64,000 nucleotides of DNA from Legionella cardiaca (GTDB lineage Bacteria; Pseudomonadota; Gammaproteobacteria; Legionellales; Legionellaceae), in NCBI RefSeq assembly GCF_029026145.1, contig NZ_CP119078.1:2785001-2849000 (forward strand), given 5' to 3'. Each line of letters opens with the position of its first letter. Position 1 is the first letter of the stretch. Below the pieces are notes generated by a model. It had not been told where the DNA came from. It did no database searches and saw only the letters and a program-made list of their open reading frames with translations. Below are positions 52,760 through 61,295 of this stretch, piece by piece. A program made the position numbers and the translations under genes.

Positions 52760-54283
52760 ATGCGAATTGAATATCAGGGAAAAATAAAAGATCTTCTGCA
52801 ACGCGCCAAAAATGAGGCCGATAAACTCGGTAAACGCTTGTTTGCAGATTTTACTGAGCGCTCTACCATCGTTGATGCAACACTGGACAAATGGTTACGC
52901 CTGCGTAATGCAATAAATATGTATTACACCTGTAGTTCATACTATCGGGGAGGTGCTTTTTATCGCTTAGATGATCATCATTTTATCACGTCGATACAAA
53001 ACAAATTGCGAACCATGACGACAATAGCTTCCTTTGCCCCTGTTGATTATTATGGTCAAGTTAATTCCCATACTTATCGCTTGTTTCATATGGGAGACTC
53101 CTACATTATTAACGATAAGGAACACAATGCAGCAAATGTTTTATATGATTTGTTATTTTCACGGACCAGCTTAGAGTGCACCGCCTCGATACAAATTGCG
53201 AATTATCTAACCCTATTGGATTTGTTAAATTTACTTCATGGCTCACAAAAAGGCACCTTGTTATTTAATAAATTATTGGGCGCTAAATCTAATGAAATTC
53301 ATAATTTAAATCGATTATGCATCGGTACCATGGGAAATATTTGGTCTGGTGAATGGTTTGATTTCAATCCTCTTTATTTTTTTATGAATCCTGGTACAGA
53401 AAAGCTAACTTTAAACGACCTCGAGACACATCCCAATAAATATGTTGGCTCACATTTTTATATTCGTGGTCATCAGCAATATCTTCACAAACATCCACGT
53501 GGCGCGGCGCAGGGTTGGAATGTCATTTTTCTAGGTTTGGATGAAACAGGTAGTTCCCTTTTTTTAGCAGCAAGCGAATCAAGTCAACGCTTTATTTTTA
53601 CTTATGAGGAAATGCTTACTATCTTGATGAACGGATTTAACAAATTTCCCGGGTATAAAGAAAACAATGTTGCAGCAAATTTTTGTGAACAAAAAGACTT
53701 GGTAGGTTTTATAGACCACCAAATAGCTATTTTTAACTTGGAAAATATTAAATTACTGCTAACTAAACCAACAGAGTTGATGAAACAATTGCAAGAGTTT
53801 TCTCTGCAAGCCTACATTCACTTGATAAGGCGTAATAACTATGACACAAAATCAACGACGGTCAGCCCTACTCAGATTCATTATCCAATAATTCATGCAA
53901 CAAAAGATGATCATGATTGGGAAACACTAAAAATGTTCAAGCCATCATTTAGACGGGATCCGGTTAGATGGACAACAAAAGATGATTTAGAGGTACGCCC
54001 TGTATCAGGTCATTATAATGCAAAATTCTTTGCTAATGTCACACTTCCCCGTTATGTAAATGAACTTATTAGCGAAACAACTTCTCTCCTCGATGAATTG
54101 TACGCTGGCGATCTTGATGATGAAAATATAGCAATTTTTTATAAACAATCTTTGCAGGCATTAGCGCAAACCCGTCAAGCCATCCAAGAGAATAGACTTA
54201 CACAGAATAAATTAGATAAATTAATTGAGTTTCATCAGCAAATTAGCACTGTCAAGACAAATCAAACATCCAACAATCCTTGA
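52760..54283 (+). CDS. Transglutaminase-like protein (Bacillus Tgl type)
   Basis: This is a 507-residue protein. Residues about 100-300 follow Bacillus spore transglutaminase: a Glu-Cys pair in SLECTASIQIANYLTLLDLL (Glu139-Cys140; Tgl has FECATA), then HPNKYVGSHFYIRGHQQYLHKHPRG and AAQGWNVIFLGLD (Tgl has QGENVIYLG). The Glu that partners the cysteine in Tgl is Trp253 here, so the catalytic dyad is altered, or another residue serves. A His-rich stretch (HKHPRGAA) precedes it. The C-terminal 150 residues are helical and unassigned. No signal peptide. As an effector it could cross-link or deamidate host proteins; activity is inference. Confidence 0.62.
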   Translation: MRIEYQGKIKDLLQRAKNEADKLGKRLFADFTERSTIVDATLDKWLRLRNAINMYYTCSSYYRGGAFYRLDDHHFITSIQNKLRTMTTIASFAPVDYYGQVNSHTYRLFHMGDSYIINDKEHNAANVLYDLLFSRTSLECTASIQIANYLTLLDLLNLLHGSQKGTLLFNKLLGAKSNEIHNLNRLCIGTMGNIWSGEWFDFNPLYFFMNPGTEKLTLNDLETHPNKYVGSHFYIRGHQQYLHKHPRGAAQGWNVIFLGLDETGSSLFLAASESSQRFIFTYEEMLTILMNGFNKFPGYKENNVAANFCEQKDLVGFIDHQIAIFNLENIKLLLTKPTELMKQLQEFSLQAYIHLIRRNNYDTKSTTVSPTQIHYPIIHATKDDHDWETLKMFKPSFRRDPVRWTTKDDLEVRPVSGHYNAKFFANVTLPRYVNELISETTSLLDELYAGDLDDENIAIFYKQSLQALAQTRQAIQENRLTQNKLDKLIEFHQQISTVKTNQTSNNP

Positions 54284-54547
54284 CTATAACGAGAACGAGG
54301 GGATTTGCGCGAAATTCAATCAAAATGTTCAGGATAAAGAGGCCATAAGGAAGCAAATTCTATTGTAGAGATGGCACAAATTTTACTTTCCTAATTCAAT
54401 TAGTCAAAAAAGTTAATTAGAGCAGCAGCTTGTGCATAAGGAGACTCTTTAGCTTAACAGCAAGCGTAATCCCATTGGCAGTTCGCTTGCTCAGTGCAGT
54501 TACATTGAGACATTAGCACTAACAAAAAATCATTTTCCATCTCGATT

Positions 54548-54720
54548 TCATTCATTTGGGTCCAGAAGTAAAAAAGCGAAACCAGCACCTAAAGAGCATC
54601 CGCCGCCGATTGCTATAACAGTAATCGCTGCAGTACCGGTTAACGCAGTAATTATTCCAGCAATCCCTGGCTTCAGATAGTTAAAGCAGCAAGTCCGGCT
54701 ATTAAAATTACTAATGCCAT
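54548..54720 (-). pseudogene. Frameshifted small membrane-protein frame
   Basis: From an ATG at 54720 the minus strand reads MALVILIAGLAALTI and a stop. Two bases later another frame continues in the same style, PGIAGIITALTGTAA then ITVIAIGGGCSLGAGFAF, to a stop at 54548. Together they would make a roughly 57-residue hydrophobic protein with two membrane segments, broken by one frameshift. No ribosome site is visible, so it is a relic or an unexpressed frame. Confidence 0.3.
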
Positions 54721-54804
54721 GATTTTAAGTGGCTGACTACAAGTGAGTTTAGACAAGAAATTGGCAGATAGACATCCTTCAGGTTCAAACGCGCATTAGT
54801 GTTA

Positions 54805-54837
54805 ATTAATCTTTACTTAACATTGTTTTGCTATTTT
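54805..54837 (+). promoter_or_regulatory. PmrA-type box and -10 element
   Basis: ATTAATCTT, 2 nt, CTTAACATT, then 7 nt and TATTTT (54832-54837). The ATG of the kinase-fusion gene is 29 bp further. About 15 of 18 positions match the PmrA consensus. Confidence 0.6.
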
Positions 54838-54866
54838 ATGAATAAGAACCTTAACAGAGAAATATT

Positions 54867-57830
54867 ATGTCAAAGGTTATTCTTATCGCAGTTAGTGATG
54901 GTTTTGGTGGGTATGGGGATTTTTTATTTGCTCTTAAACTCGCGGAGCAAATAAAAAAATATTATAAAGACAATTTGGGTATTGATAATCCTCCCGAAAT
55001 TAAATTAGTTACCCAAGCAAGTGGTCAACAGAAAATAAGAAATTTAAAGGGAGATGAAGAATTTAGTGTCGAGGTTTTAACACCGCGGGAGCTCAAACAA
55101 AAAGTTGATGCTGATGAGTTAGAAGTTGAATCAATAATAGAAGGTCCTGTTTTTAGGTCCCGCTTAATCAACGATATAAACCTCGCAATTCAAAAACAAC
55201 AGCATCCGGTTCCTTTAGTCATGATGCCTGAATATGCCTTCAGCGACGCCCTTCACCGTGAAAACATGATTCCTCATCAACAATTTCGTCAAAATCTTAG
55301 CAAAATCGCTTATCGAGGCATCGTTTATACTGGATTTAATACTAGCACTAAGGAAAAGGGCATTATCCTAAGTGATAATCTAATAAATCCTGATGAACCG
55401 TCAATATTAGCAACGAGACTAGAAGAAAAAATAAAAGCTGCTCTTCCTGGTGAACAAGGTATTGAAGCTTATCAAGCGAGTACTGACATGTATTTTCAGT
55501 ATAGTCATGATACTTTTCCAACCACTCCCAAAACTTCACCAGCAGAGCGTTTTTTAAAAATGCAGCGGATCTATGCCAAAGACAGTGATAAAAATCAAGA
55601 TGTTTTGATGGTAGGGAAATCAATACTTAGCAAACGTCAGGCTTTAGAAAAAGTTAAGGAACAGCTTATCGATGATGGTTTTACCAAGATTAGTTTTTAT
55701 AATGCCGATACTAAAGAAGAAGAATATTTGCATGGTAATCCTGACTCCAAGGGGAGACACTATCGCGTTGTCTATACTGCTGGGATGTCACATAGTTCAA
55801 TGATTGCTGCCCAGGCCCTTTCCGGAGATTTGCTCGGCGCAACGGGCGATCAATCGTTTGGTGAGGCTGTGAGTGGAGACAAAATATTAGTTTACGAATG
55901 CCTAAGTCATAAACAGTTGCTAAGAAATCAATACTACCAACAATTAAAAAACCTTGACCCGGAATGTGCACAAGCGCTTGATTTGCTTAAAAATGCTGAA
56001 ACTGAATCTGATTACCGGCGGTTGGAATTATTATTAACGCCAGCTATGAAATCCAAATTAAAACACTTAAGTAGCTCATTCAGAAATACTGTTGAACTTG
56101 CAAAATTTTCTGCTATTGCAGCGCTGCCAACTGAGCTGCTAAGTCAACAAATTGCAAGAGGCACTATTCCGCCTTACTCTAGCGATACTGATTTGCTTTC
56201 TCCTTTTGAAAACACGTTAAGGGCAGGCAATTTTGATGCGGTTAGTTATGTAATTGAACACCACACCTCAAACAATGATGATCGTCGAGAATTTTGTGAA
56301 ACATTCACTCGTAAAAATCATGAAGGGAATACACTACTAAGTGCGCTACGCACTGCCAAACCCGAAGCAGCAGAAACCAGTCAAGCAAGCTATCTCGTTG
56401 CCAGATTTAATATAGAGAAATACAAACCACAACCAGGTAGTACTCGTGAAACGATGTTTAATGCTTATAAAGAGCTAATTTCTACCTTTTCTGCATTAGG
56501 ACAACATGATGAAGATGCCTTAATTGGTCTGATGTTACTAACAACGAAAAATATATCCAGGGAATACTCTTTCCTGTCCCCAAGAAAAGGATGGTTCTTT
56601 GGCAGTCAGTTTTACTCCAATTTAGAAGATACTCTAAAAGAGCTTGGGGTAAATTTAAAAACGATTACTCCTCAAGAGAAACAACGCTATCATACTGCGC
56701 TAGCTCGAGTTATAGAAAATAATCCCAACTTAATAGCAAATGAATATATCCTTCAGTCTTTAAGTAAAGAAGCCAATATTGATCTCCCCAAAGTTCCTCC
56801 TCTGCTTAGTAAAAGTGAAGCTCTAAATTTATTACAAACCGAACCAAAAAAAAGAGGGGAAAATGTGCTTACTGGCTCATCGGGTATATATAAAACCCAT
56901 TCTACTCCTTTAGGAAAGGGGGGGTGGGGTAGTGTTTATACCGCTAGACACTATTCACAAGATCAAGAAGGATTGCATATTAGCTCCCCCCTTGCCATAA
57001 AAATGATGCCTGCTTCGGGTAAAATGGTAATGAATAAAGAAATGCAAATGTTTAAAGCGGTATATCCTCACGAGCACTTCGAACAGTTTGTTCAAAATGG
57101 GCAAGCTTGTTTGGCAATGCCCTTATTTTCTGGTGTTCCACTTGATAGTTATTTGTATGAGCATGTAGAATTGAGTAAGGAAACACGCAGAGAAATGGCC
57201 TGCTCCCTCCTTCAGGATTTACAAAAAATACATAGTGCAGGCATCACTCATAATGATTTAAAACCAAAGAATATTCTTTATGATCCTGTTGCAAAAGAAA
57301 TGCATATTATTGATTTTGGCTGCGCAGAAAACGCTGGGACAATGCTTAAGTACAAAAGTTTCGATACAGCAATTTTTGCATTTGAAATTCCACCTGAATA
57401 CATGAACGGTGCGGCAGCCAACTCACAAATGGATGTTTTTTCATTGACACCAGTCATTGCCGAACTGTTGGGAGCTAATAAAAAAGAATTTGTTGGAGCA
57501 AGGATGGAACGCGCTCTTGCCAAAGTTAATAATCCTAATTTAGTTCAAGCCATTAGGCAGGCCTTTAGGGAATCTGAATCACTTGAAATAGCTTTATTTA
57601 GTAATAGAGTGTACAGCTTAACTCGGACTGAAGATTTTAAATCGTTTGTAAAGTATTATGTTGATGATAAATATGATTTCAGCCCTTATACAGAATTACT
57701 TGGAGAAGAAATCATTGAATTGCTAAATAATATGCAAAATAAAGATCCTGCTCAAAGACCTGATATTGAAGAAGTCTTAGGAGCGTTAAAACAACAAGAA
57801 GCAACCATACCTCTGGAGATAAAACAATGA
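54867..57830 (+). CDS. Glycosyltransferase-like protein fused to a Ser/Thr protein kinase
   Basis: This 987-residue protein is bifunctional by architecture. Residues 1-350 resemble a GT-B glycosyltransferase: start VSDGFGGYGDFLFALKLAEQ, late segment GDLLGATGDQSFGEAVSGD, then ILVYECLSHKQLL, like the sugar-nucleotide site of such enzymes (Asp328). Residues about 350-670 are helical. From about 680 to 980 there is a eukaryotic-type kinase: glycine loop GKGGWGSVY, Lys712 in LAIKMMP, a helix-C Glu in NKEMQMF, catalytic HNDLKPKN (His795, Asp797, Asn802) and IDFG (Asp816), then FEIPPEYMNG. All key residues are intact; the HRD Arg is Asn. A PmrA-type promoter and a coupled partner gene flank it. Confidence 0.75.
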   Translation: MSKVILIAVSDGFGGYGDFLFALKLAEQIKKYYKDNLGIDNPPEIKLVTQASGQQKIRNLKGDEEFSVEVLTPRELKQKVDADELEVESIIEGPVFRSRLINDINLAIQKQQHPVPLVMMPEYAFSDALHRENMIPHQQFRQNLSKIAYRGIVYTGFNTSTKEKGIILSDNLINPDEPSILATRLEEKIKAALPGEQGIEAYQASTDMYFQYSHDTFPTTPKTSPAERFLKMQRIYAKDSDKNQDVLMVGKSILSKRQALEKVKEQLIDDGFTKISFYNADTKEEEYLHGNPDSKGRHYRVVYTAGMSHSSMIAAQALSGDLLGATGDQSFGEAVSGDKILVYECLSHKQLLRNQYYQQLKNLDPECAQALDLLKNAETESDYRRLELLLTPAMKSKLKHLSSSFRNTVELAKFSAIAALPTELLSQQIARGTIPPYSSDTDLLSPFENTLRAGNFDAVSYVIEHHTSNNDDRREFCETFTRKNHEGNTLLSALRTAKPEAAETSQASYLVARFNIEKYKPQPGSTRETMFNAYKELISTFSALGQHDEDALIGLMLLTTKNISREYSFLSPRKGWFFGSQFYSNLEDTLKELGVNLKTITPQEKQRYHTALARVIENNPNLIANEYILQSLSKEANIDLPKVPPLLSKSEALNLLQTEPKKRGENVLTGSSGIYKTHSTPLGKGGWGSVYTARHYSQDQEGLHISSPLAIKMMPASGKMVMNKEMQMFKAVYPHEHFEQFVQNGQACLAMPLFSGVPLDSYLYEHVELSKETRREMACSLLQDLQKIHSAGITHNDLKPKNILYDPVAKEMHIIDFGCAENAGTMLKYKSFDTAIFAFEIPPEYMNGAAANSQMDVFSLTPVIAELLGANKKEFVGARMERALAKVNNPNLVQAIRQAFRESESLEIALFSNRVYSLTRTEDFKSFVKYYVDDKYDFSPYTELLGEEIIELLNNMQNKDPAQRPDIEEVLGALKQQEATIPLEIKQ

Positions 57831-58144
57831 AGCAGATATTGATTAATGAACTTAAAAAAGTTTTTAACCTTGGCAAAGAAGATAATTTAAGTAAATTAGA
57901 GAAAGATAATAAAGCTGCCGCAGTTCCTGGTCTTCTAACATTGATTAAAAAATTAAATGATGCCTCTACATCACCGAAAGAAATTGCACTGCAAGTAGAA
58001 GAAGTAGTTGTCTGTATTGCGCTTAAAGACACCAAGGCAACTGAATTAGAAAAATCCTTAAAACAAGCCTTAGAGAATTATCAAGATAAACTGGAAAGTG
58101 GTGAAATCGAAATGCCGGATGTTTCTTCGTCTTACAAAATGTAA
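57827..58144 (+). CDS. Small helical partner of the kinase fusion
   Basis: This 105-residue protein has a start overlapping the kinase stop as ATGA, so it is translationally coupled and must be made with it. It is helical, rich in Lys, Glu and Leu (NELKKVFNLGKEDNLSKLEKDN; KELEKSLKQALENYQDKLESG), with no signal peptide or recognisable domain. Coupling suggests a chaperone, a regulator or a metaeffector of the kinase. This is inference. Confidence 0.65.
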   Translation: MKQILINELKKVFNLGKEDNLSKLEKDNKAAAVPGLLTLIKKLNDASTSPKEIALQVEEVVVCIALKDTKATELEKSLKQALENYQDKLESGEIEMPDVSSSYKM

Positions 58145-58304
58145 GTATCGATGTAAAATTCAAATGACTTTCTTTTAACAAAAAATTATCATCGATTACC
58201 TAGAGTCTTTGAAATGTTCTCCTTCTCTCTAGAAAAAAATCGACAGGTTAATAGGCAATGATTTAGCATAGCCTCCTGGCATTCATTCTCACAAGGAAGT
58301 ATCT

Positions 58305-59126
58305 ATGTTTAGACTCTATAGCAAAGCCTTATTAGCAGCGACATATAAAGATGGCAAACCGGGTGGACAACTTACTCAAAAGCATAGAGAAGCGGAATAT
58401 CATCCTTTTAAAACAGAGCATCTATTTAAAAATGCAGTAATTCCCAAAGATCTCTACGGAGCTCGATTAATCCAACAATTTTTAATTATCAAAGCACTAG
58501 AAAAGCGATTACAAGGGTTGTCTACTCAGGATAAATCAGAAATTAGTGCATTTTTTGCTTTGACTTATCTTGAGAATCTATGGCGTACCGCAGGTATGGA
58601 AAAGGATTTACAACAATTAGATATTGACCCTAATAAAATTTCTGAAGGTGAGAAAACAAAATCCACTAAAAAATACCTTGAAGACATAGAGAAATTGCCA
58701 CCCAAACTTCTACTTGCACATTTTTTAGAACATGTTGCCGGTTTTCTACATGGGGGAGCTATTGTTAAATCCAAGTATATTCTACCAAGTAATCAATTAA
58801 CCTCTTATCAAATAACAACTCACCAATATGATTTTTCCTCAACTGGAAAATCATCCATGAGCCTTTATAAGGATATAATGGATCACGTAGATAAAATTAC
58901 TTTGGATGAAATGGAATATGAACAAATATTTAAGGAGTGCGGGGACATTTATCTAACCATGACAAACATCTATAATGACTTATGCAAAATGCATATTAAG
59001 CAGCCAAAACTCCCTGATTCCTCTTTGGTTGGTTTTACTGTCAGTATTTTTGTTCTAGCAGTAGTTTTAAAACTACTCGCTAATTATGTAAATCAAGTGA
59101 CACCACAAATATCCTACAACCCTTAG
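58305..59126 (+). CDS. Heme-oxygenase-like protein with C-terminal membrane anchor
   Basis: The 273 residues start after AAGGAAG. The fold follows heme oxygenase: proximal-histidine region LTQKHREAEYHPF (His27), helices with a KALEKRLQGL stretch, and the distal helix LLAHFLEHVAGFLHGGAIVK (138-154), matching the HO pattern AH-Y-x3-LGDLSGGQ. The glycines that flank heme are kept, but the Asp of GDLSGG is Phe147. About 25 residues at 240-265 (SLVGFTVSIFVLAVVLKLL) form a tail anchor, like eukaryotic HO-1. It could bind heme without normal degradation. The effector role is inferred from context. Confidence 0.65.
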   Translation: MFRLYSKALLAATYKDGKPGGQLTQKHREAEYHPFKTEHLFKNAVIPKDLYGARLIQQFLIIKALEKRLQGLSTQDKSEISAFFALTYLENLWRTAGMEKDLQQLDIDPNKISEGEKTKSTKKYLEDIEKLPPKLLLAHFLEHVAGFLHGGAIVKSKYILPSNQLTSYQITTHQYDFSSTGKSSMSLYKDIMDHVDKITLDEMEYEQIFKECGDIYLTMTNIYNDLCKMHIKQPKLPDSSLVGFTVSIFVLAVVLKLLANYVNQVTPQISYNP

Positions 59127-59155
59127 TTAAGCTCTCGATGCAAGTTGTTATCTTT

Positions 59156-59179
59156 TGTCATGCCTGTGCGGGCATGACA
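59156..59179. terminator. 9-bp hairpin between convergent genes
   Basis: TGTCATGCC and GGCATGACA around a 6-nt loop, followed on the plus strand by GATTTTAG. The 'GTCATGCC-GGGCATGAC' core resembles the dispersed REP-like repeats elsewhere in the window. Confidence 0.55.
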
Positions 59180-59193
59180 GATTTTAGATATAT

Positions 59194-60069
59194 TTAGGGA
59201 GAAGGTGGTTCATATTGAATATCTGCATGTTTATTCTGCCAAGCCTTAAATAATTGGCTGTTAGGCCTAGCAAGAAATAAGTCCCAGGAAACAAGTTTTA
59301 TGGCTAATTTTTCTAAGGCTTGTTTTTTGGAAGAATGTTTTTTTGATAAAAATGCGGAAGCAAGTTCTTGCAATTTTTCGAATGTAGCTTTTTTCGTTGC
59401 GAAAGTATCTGACTCGTCACTTGAAACTAAATTAGTTATGTATTCTTTATATAATTCTGAATTACCTAAGTTGTTTTCAGCAGCAAATAATTTCTTTATT
59501 TTATCTAGTGAGTCTGCAAGCGCTTCCACTATCGTTCCAACTCTACCCGTTGCAGTAATAAAAAAGGTTCCTGCATCCGCTTCAATTGCTTTAACTTGTG
59601 CATGAGTAATCAGCTTGAGTGATTTGGACTGGCTTTGATTAATATATTTTATACACTGATTCACACCATTGCATATCAATGTTCTATCCCTGTCTGGAAT
59701 ATTATTATGAATTGGATCAAAAGCGATATAAATTATCAGACCACGTGTTTCTGTTAACTGCTTTAAAAAATTAAATAGCATAGTAACGAATTCAGTGCCG
59801 CTAGCCAATGCATCTTCAATTTCTATATTTTCTAAATAATGCTCACTAACGGAATGATACAATTCAATCTTAGAATTGTTGTCCTCTCGATAAATTAAAC
59901 CAACGCCTATACACGCCGTAAGATTGCTAGTCCAGAGATAAGGCTCCTCATAATTTCTCTCGGAGAATTTCCTATCCGCCCCATAACCAATATGGTTTAT
60001 CTTATTGTTAAAAATATCGAATTCCTTATCTTTATGTGTGACCTTAGTTTTCTTCTTTAAAAAAAACAT
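59194..60069 (-). CDS. CheD-like deamidase-fold candidate
   Basis: This 291-residue protein starts after GGGGG close to the ATG. Residues about 47-75 read TSNLTACIGVGLIYRED and IELYHSVSEHY, with Cys53 and His72, 19 residues apart. CheD deamidases and CNF-like toxins have the same Cys on a strand turn (LGSCV/ACIGV) and a His at the end of the next strand. The middle (about 95-165) is alpha/beta with VTMLFNFLKQLTETRGLIIYIAFDP. The C-terminal 110 residues are helical (FEKLQELASAFLSKKHSSKKQALEKL). It lacks a signal peptide. An effector with protein-glutamine deamidase activity is one reading. Confidence 0.55.
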   Translation of the reverse strand: MFFLKKKTKVTHKDKEFDIFNNKINHIGYGADRKFSERNYEEPYLWTSNLTACIGVGLIYREDNNSKIELYHSVSEHYLENIEIEDALASGTEFVTMLFNFLKQLTETRGLIIYIAFDPIHNNIPDRDRTLICNGVNQCIKYINQSQSKSLKLITHAQVKAIEADAGTFFITATGRVGTIVEALADSLDKIKKLFAAENNLGNSELYKEYITNLVSSDESDTFATKKATFEKLQELASAFLSKKHSSKKQALEKLAIKLVSWDLFLARPNSQLFKAWQNKHADIQYEPPSP

Positions 60070-60224
60070 AAGCGCCCCCGATATAAGGGTAATAATATTA
60101 GTATATCGTTTATTAACTATTTTTTTGGAACTGCAGTTTTTAAAGAGATAAGCATGGGATAGTGCACTACCTAAGAGAAAATTATTCAGTATAATGTCCT
60201 AAAGAATGTCTAAAATAATTTCAT

Positions 60225-61193
60225 ATGAAAAACATTAGCTTAGAGGATTATCTAAACAAGACAAATATTAACATTCCTTCTTTACCCAATTTATCATCAA
60301 TAGAAAAAATTAATTTATTAAAAGATATTTATTTTGCGCATGTTAAAACTTTTCCCTATTCCAACACTGCATTGCGTAGCATTGCTCGACAACATCCAAT
60401 CCAGAGACCCAAGTTGTCTTTTTTTAGTTACAAGAATTTGCTCTCTTCTGAACCCGATGGTTATTGTTTCCAAACCGCAGCCTTACTCAACGATGCCTTA
60501 GAGCAGCTAGGATATGAAACCGTATTTTGTGCTGCACGTGTTCTCGTGGGAGCTCCGATTAATTCACCGGCAATAATGACACTGCCAGCCACCCATCTAG
60601 TGTTAGTCGTAACTATTGACGAACAGAAATTTCTTCTCGACCCCGGCATGGGTTCTTCTGCTCCTCGCTTTCCCATACTCATTACGGGCAAAAGTGATTC
60701 CATTACACAAAATGAAGATGAATATAAGTTTTATCCCACCGATGGTGTGCATGTGCTTGAAAGAAAAACCAGTCAAGGTTGGCTTCGCTTAATGCAAACG
60801 GATTTGGAGCCGATAAGTGAAAAAACTGCACAATTCAATTTACTCAAACTTCAACTCCATCCAGATCCCATCCCCATTCGCGACACGAAAACAGTCTTTG
60901 GCGTAATCACTCCAAATGGCCGTAAAACATTAATTTGGGATGTTCAATCGAATCAATTGAAATTTTCCAAACAAGATGGTGCTGAATCCATATACAAAAC
61001 CCTAACCTCTTTTGAGGAAGGAGTACAAATATTGGCTGAGGAATTCGATATACCTAACATGTCAGCAGAGACTTTAAAAATACACTGCTCGCAAACTGTT
61101 CTACCCAAACCACAAAAACCGTGGACGGTTAATTTTCCCCTTGATGAAGCGGAATTGAGTAAGATGGCAGAAAATTTAACCTTTAAGGTGTAA
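60225..61193 (+). CDS. Arylamine N-acetyltransferase-like protein
   Basis: This 322-residue protein starts shortly after a TATAAT-like -10 at about 60190. It has the NAT plan: opening LEDYLNKTNI, HVKTFPYSN, Cys81 in SEPDGYCFQTAALLNDALEQLGYET, His124 in PATHLVLVV and Asp139 in FLLDPGMGSSAP. The Cys-His-Asp triad is therefore complete. The usual 'RGG-C' loop reads PDG-Y-C, a small departure. The C-terminal part is somewhat longer than usual. It should transfer acetyl groups from acetyl-CoA to aromatic amines or hydrazines. Confidence 0.85.
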   Translation: MKNISLEDYLNKTNINIPSLPNLSSIEKINLLKDIYFAHVKTFPYSNTALRSIARQHPIQRPKLSFFSYKNLLSSEPDGYCFQTAALLNDALEQLGYETVFCAARVLVGAPINSPAIMTLPATHLVLVVTIDEQKFLLDPGMGSSAPRFPILITGKSDSITQNEDEYKFYPTDGVHVLERKTSQGWLRLMQTDLEPISEKTAQFNLLKLQLHPDPIPIRDTKTVFGVITPNGRKTLIWDVQSNQLKFSKQDGAESIYKTLTSFEEGVQILAEEFDIPNMSAETLKIHCSQTVLPKPQKPWTVNFPLDEAELSKMAENLTFKV

Positions 61194-61295
61194 TAGAAGA
61201 CACTATGTTGAAGTTTTCTCATGCTAGTCATATACTTAAAACGTAAATACAAAAACAAGGATATGTTTTAAAGAGGTTGATTTGTAAGGAAACTT

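Larger units (their letters stand above)
54284..54866. other. 583-bp region: frameshifted hydrophobic frame and a PmrA-type promoter
   Basis: No intact gene. It holds a broken small hydrophobic frame on the minus strand (54548-54720) and, at its right end, the promoter of the kinase-fusion gene. The remainder shows no obvious repeat or hairpin. Confidence 0.5.
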
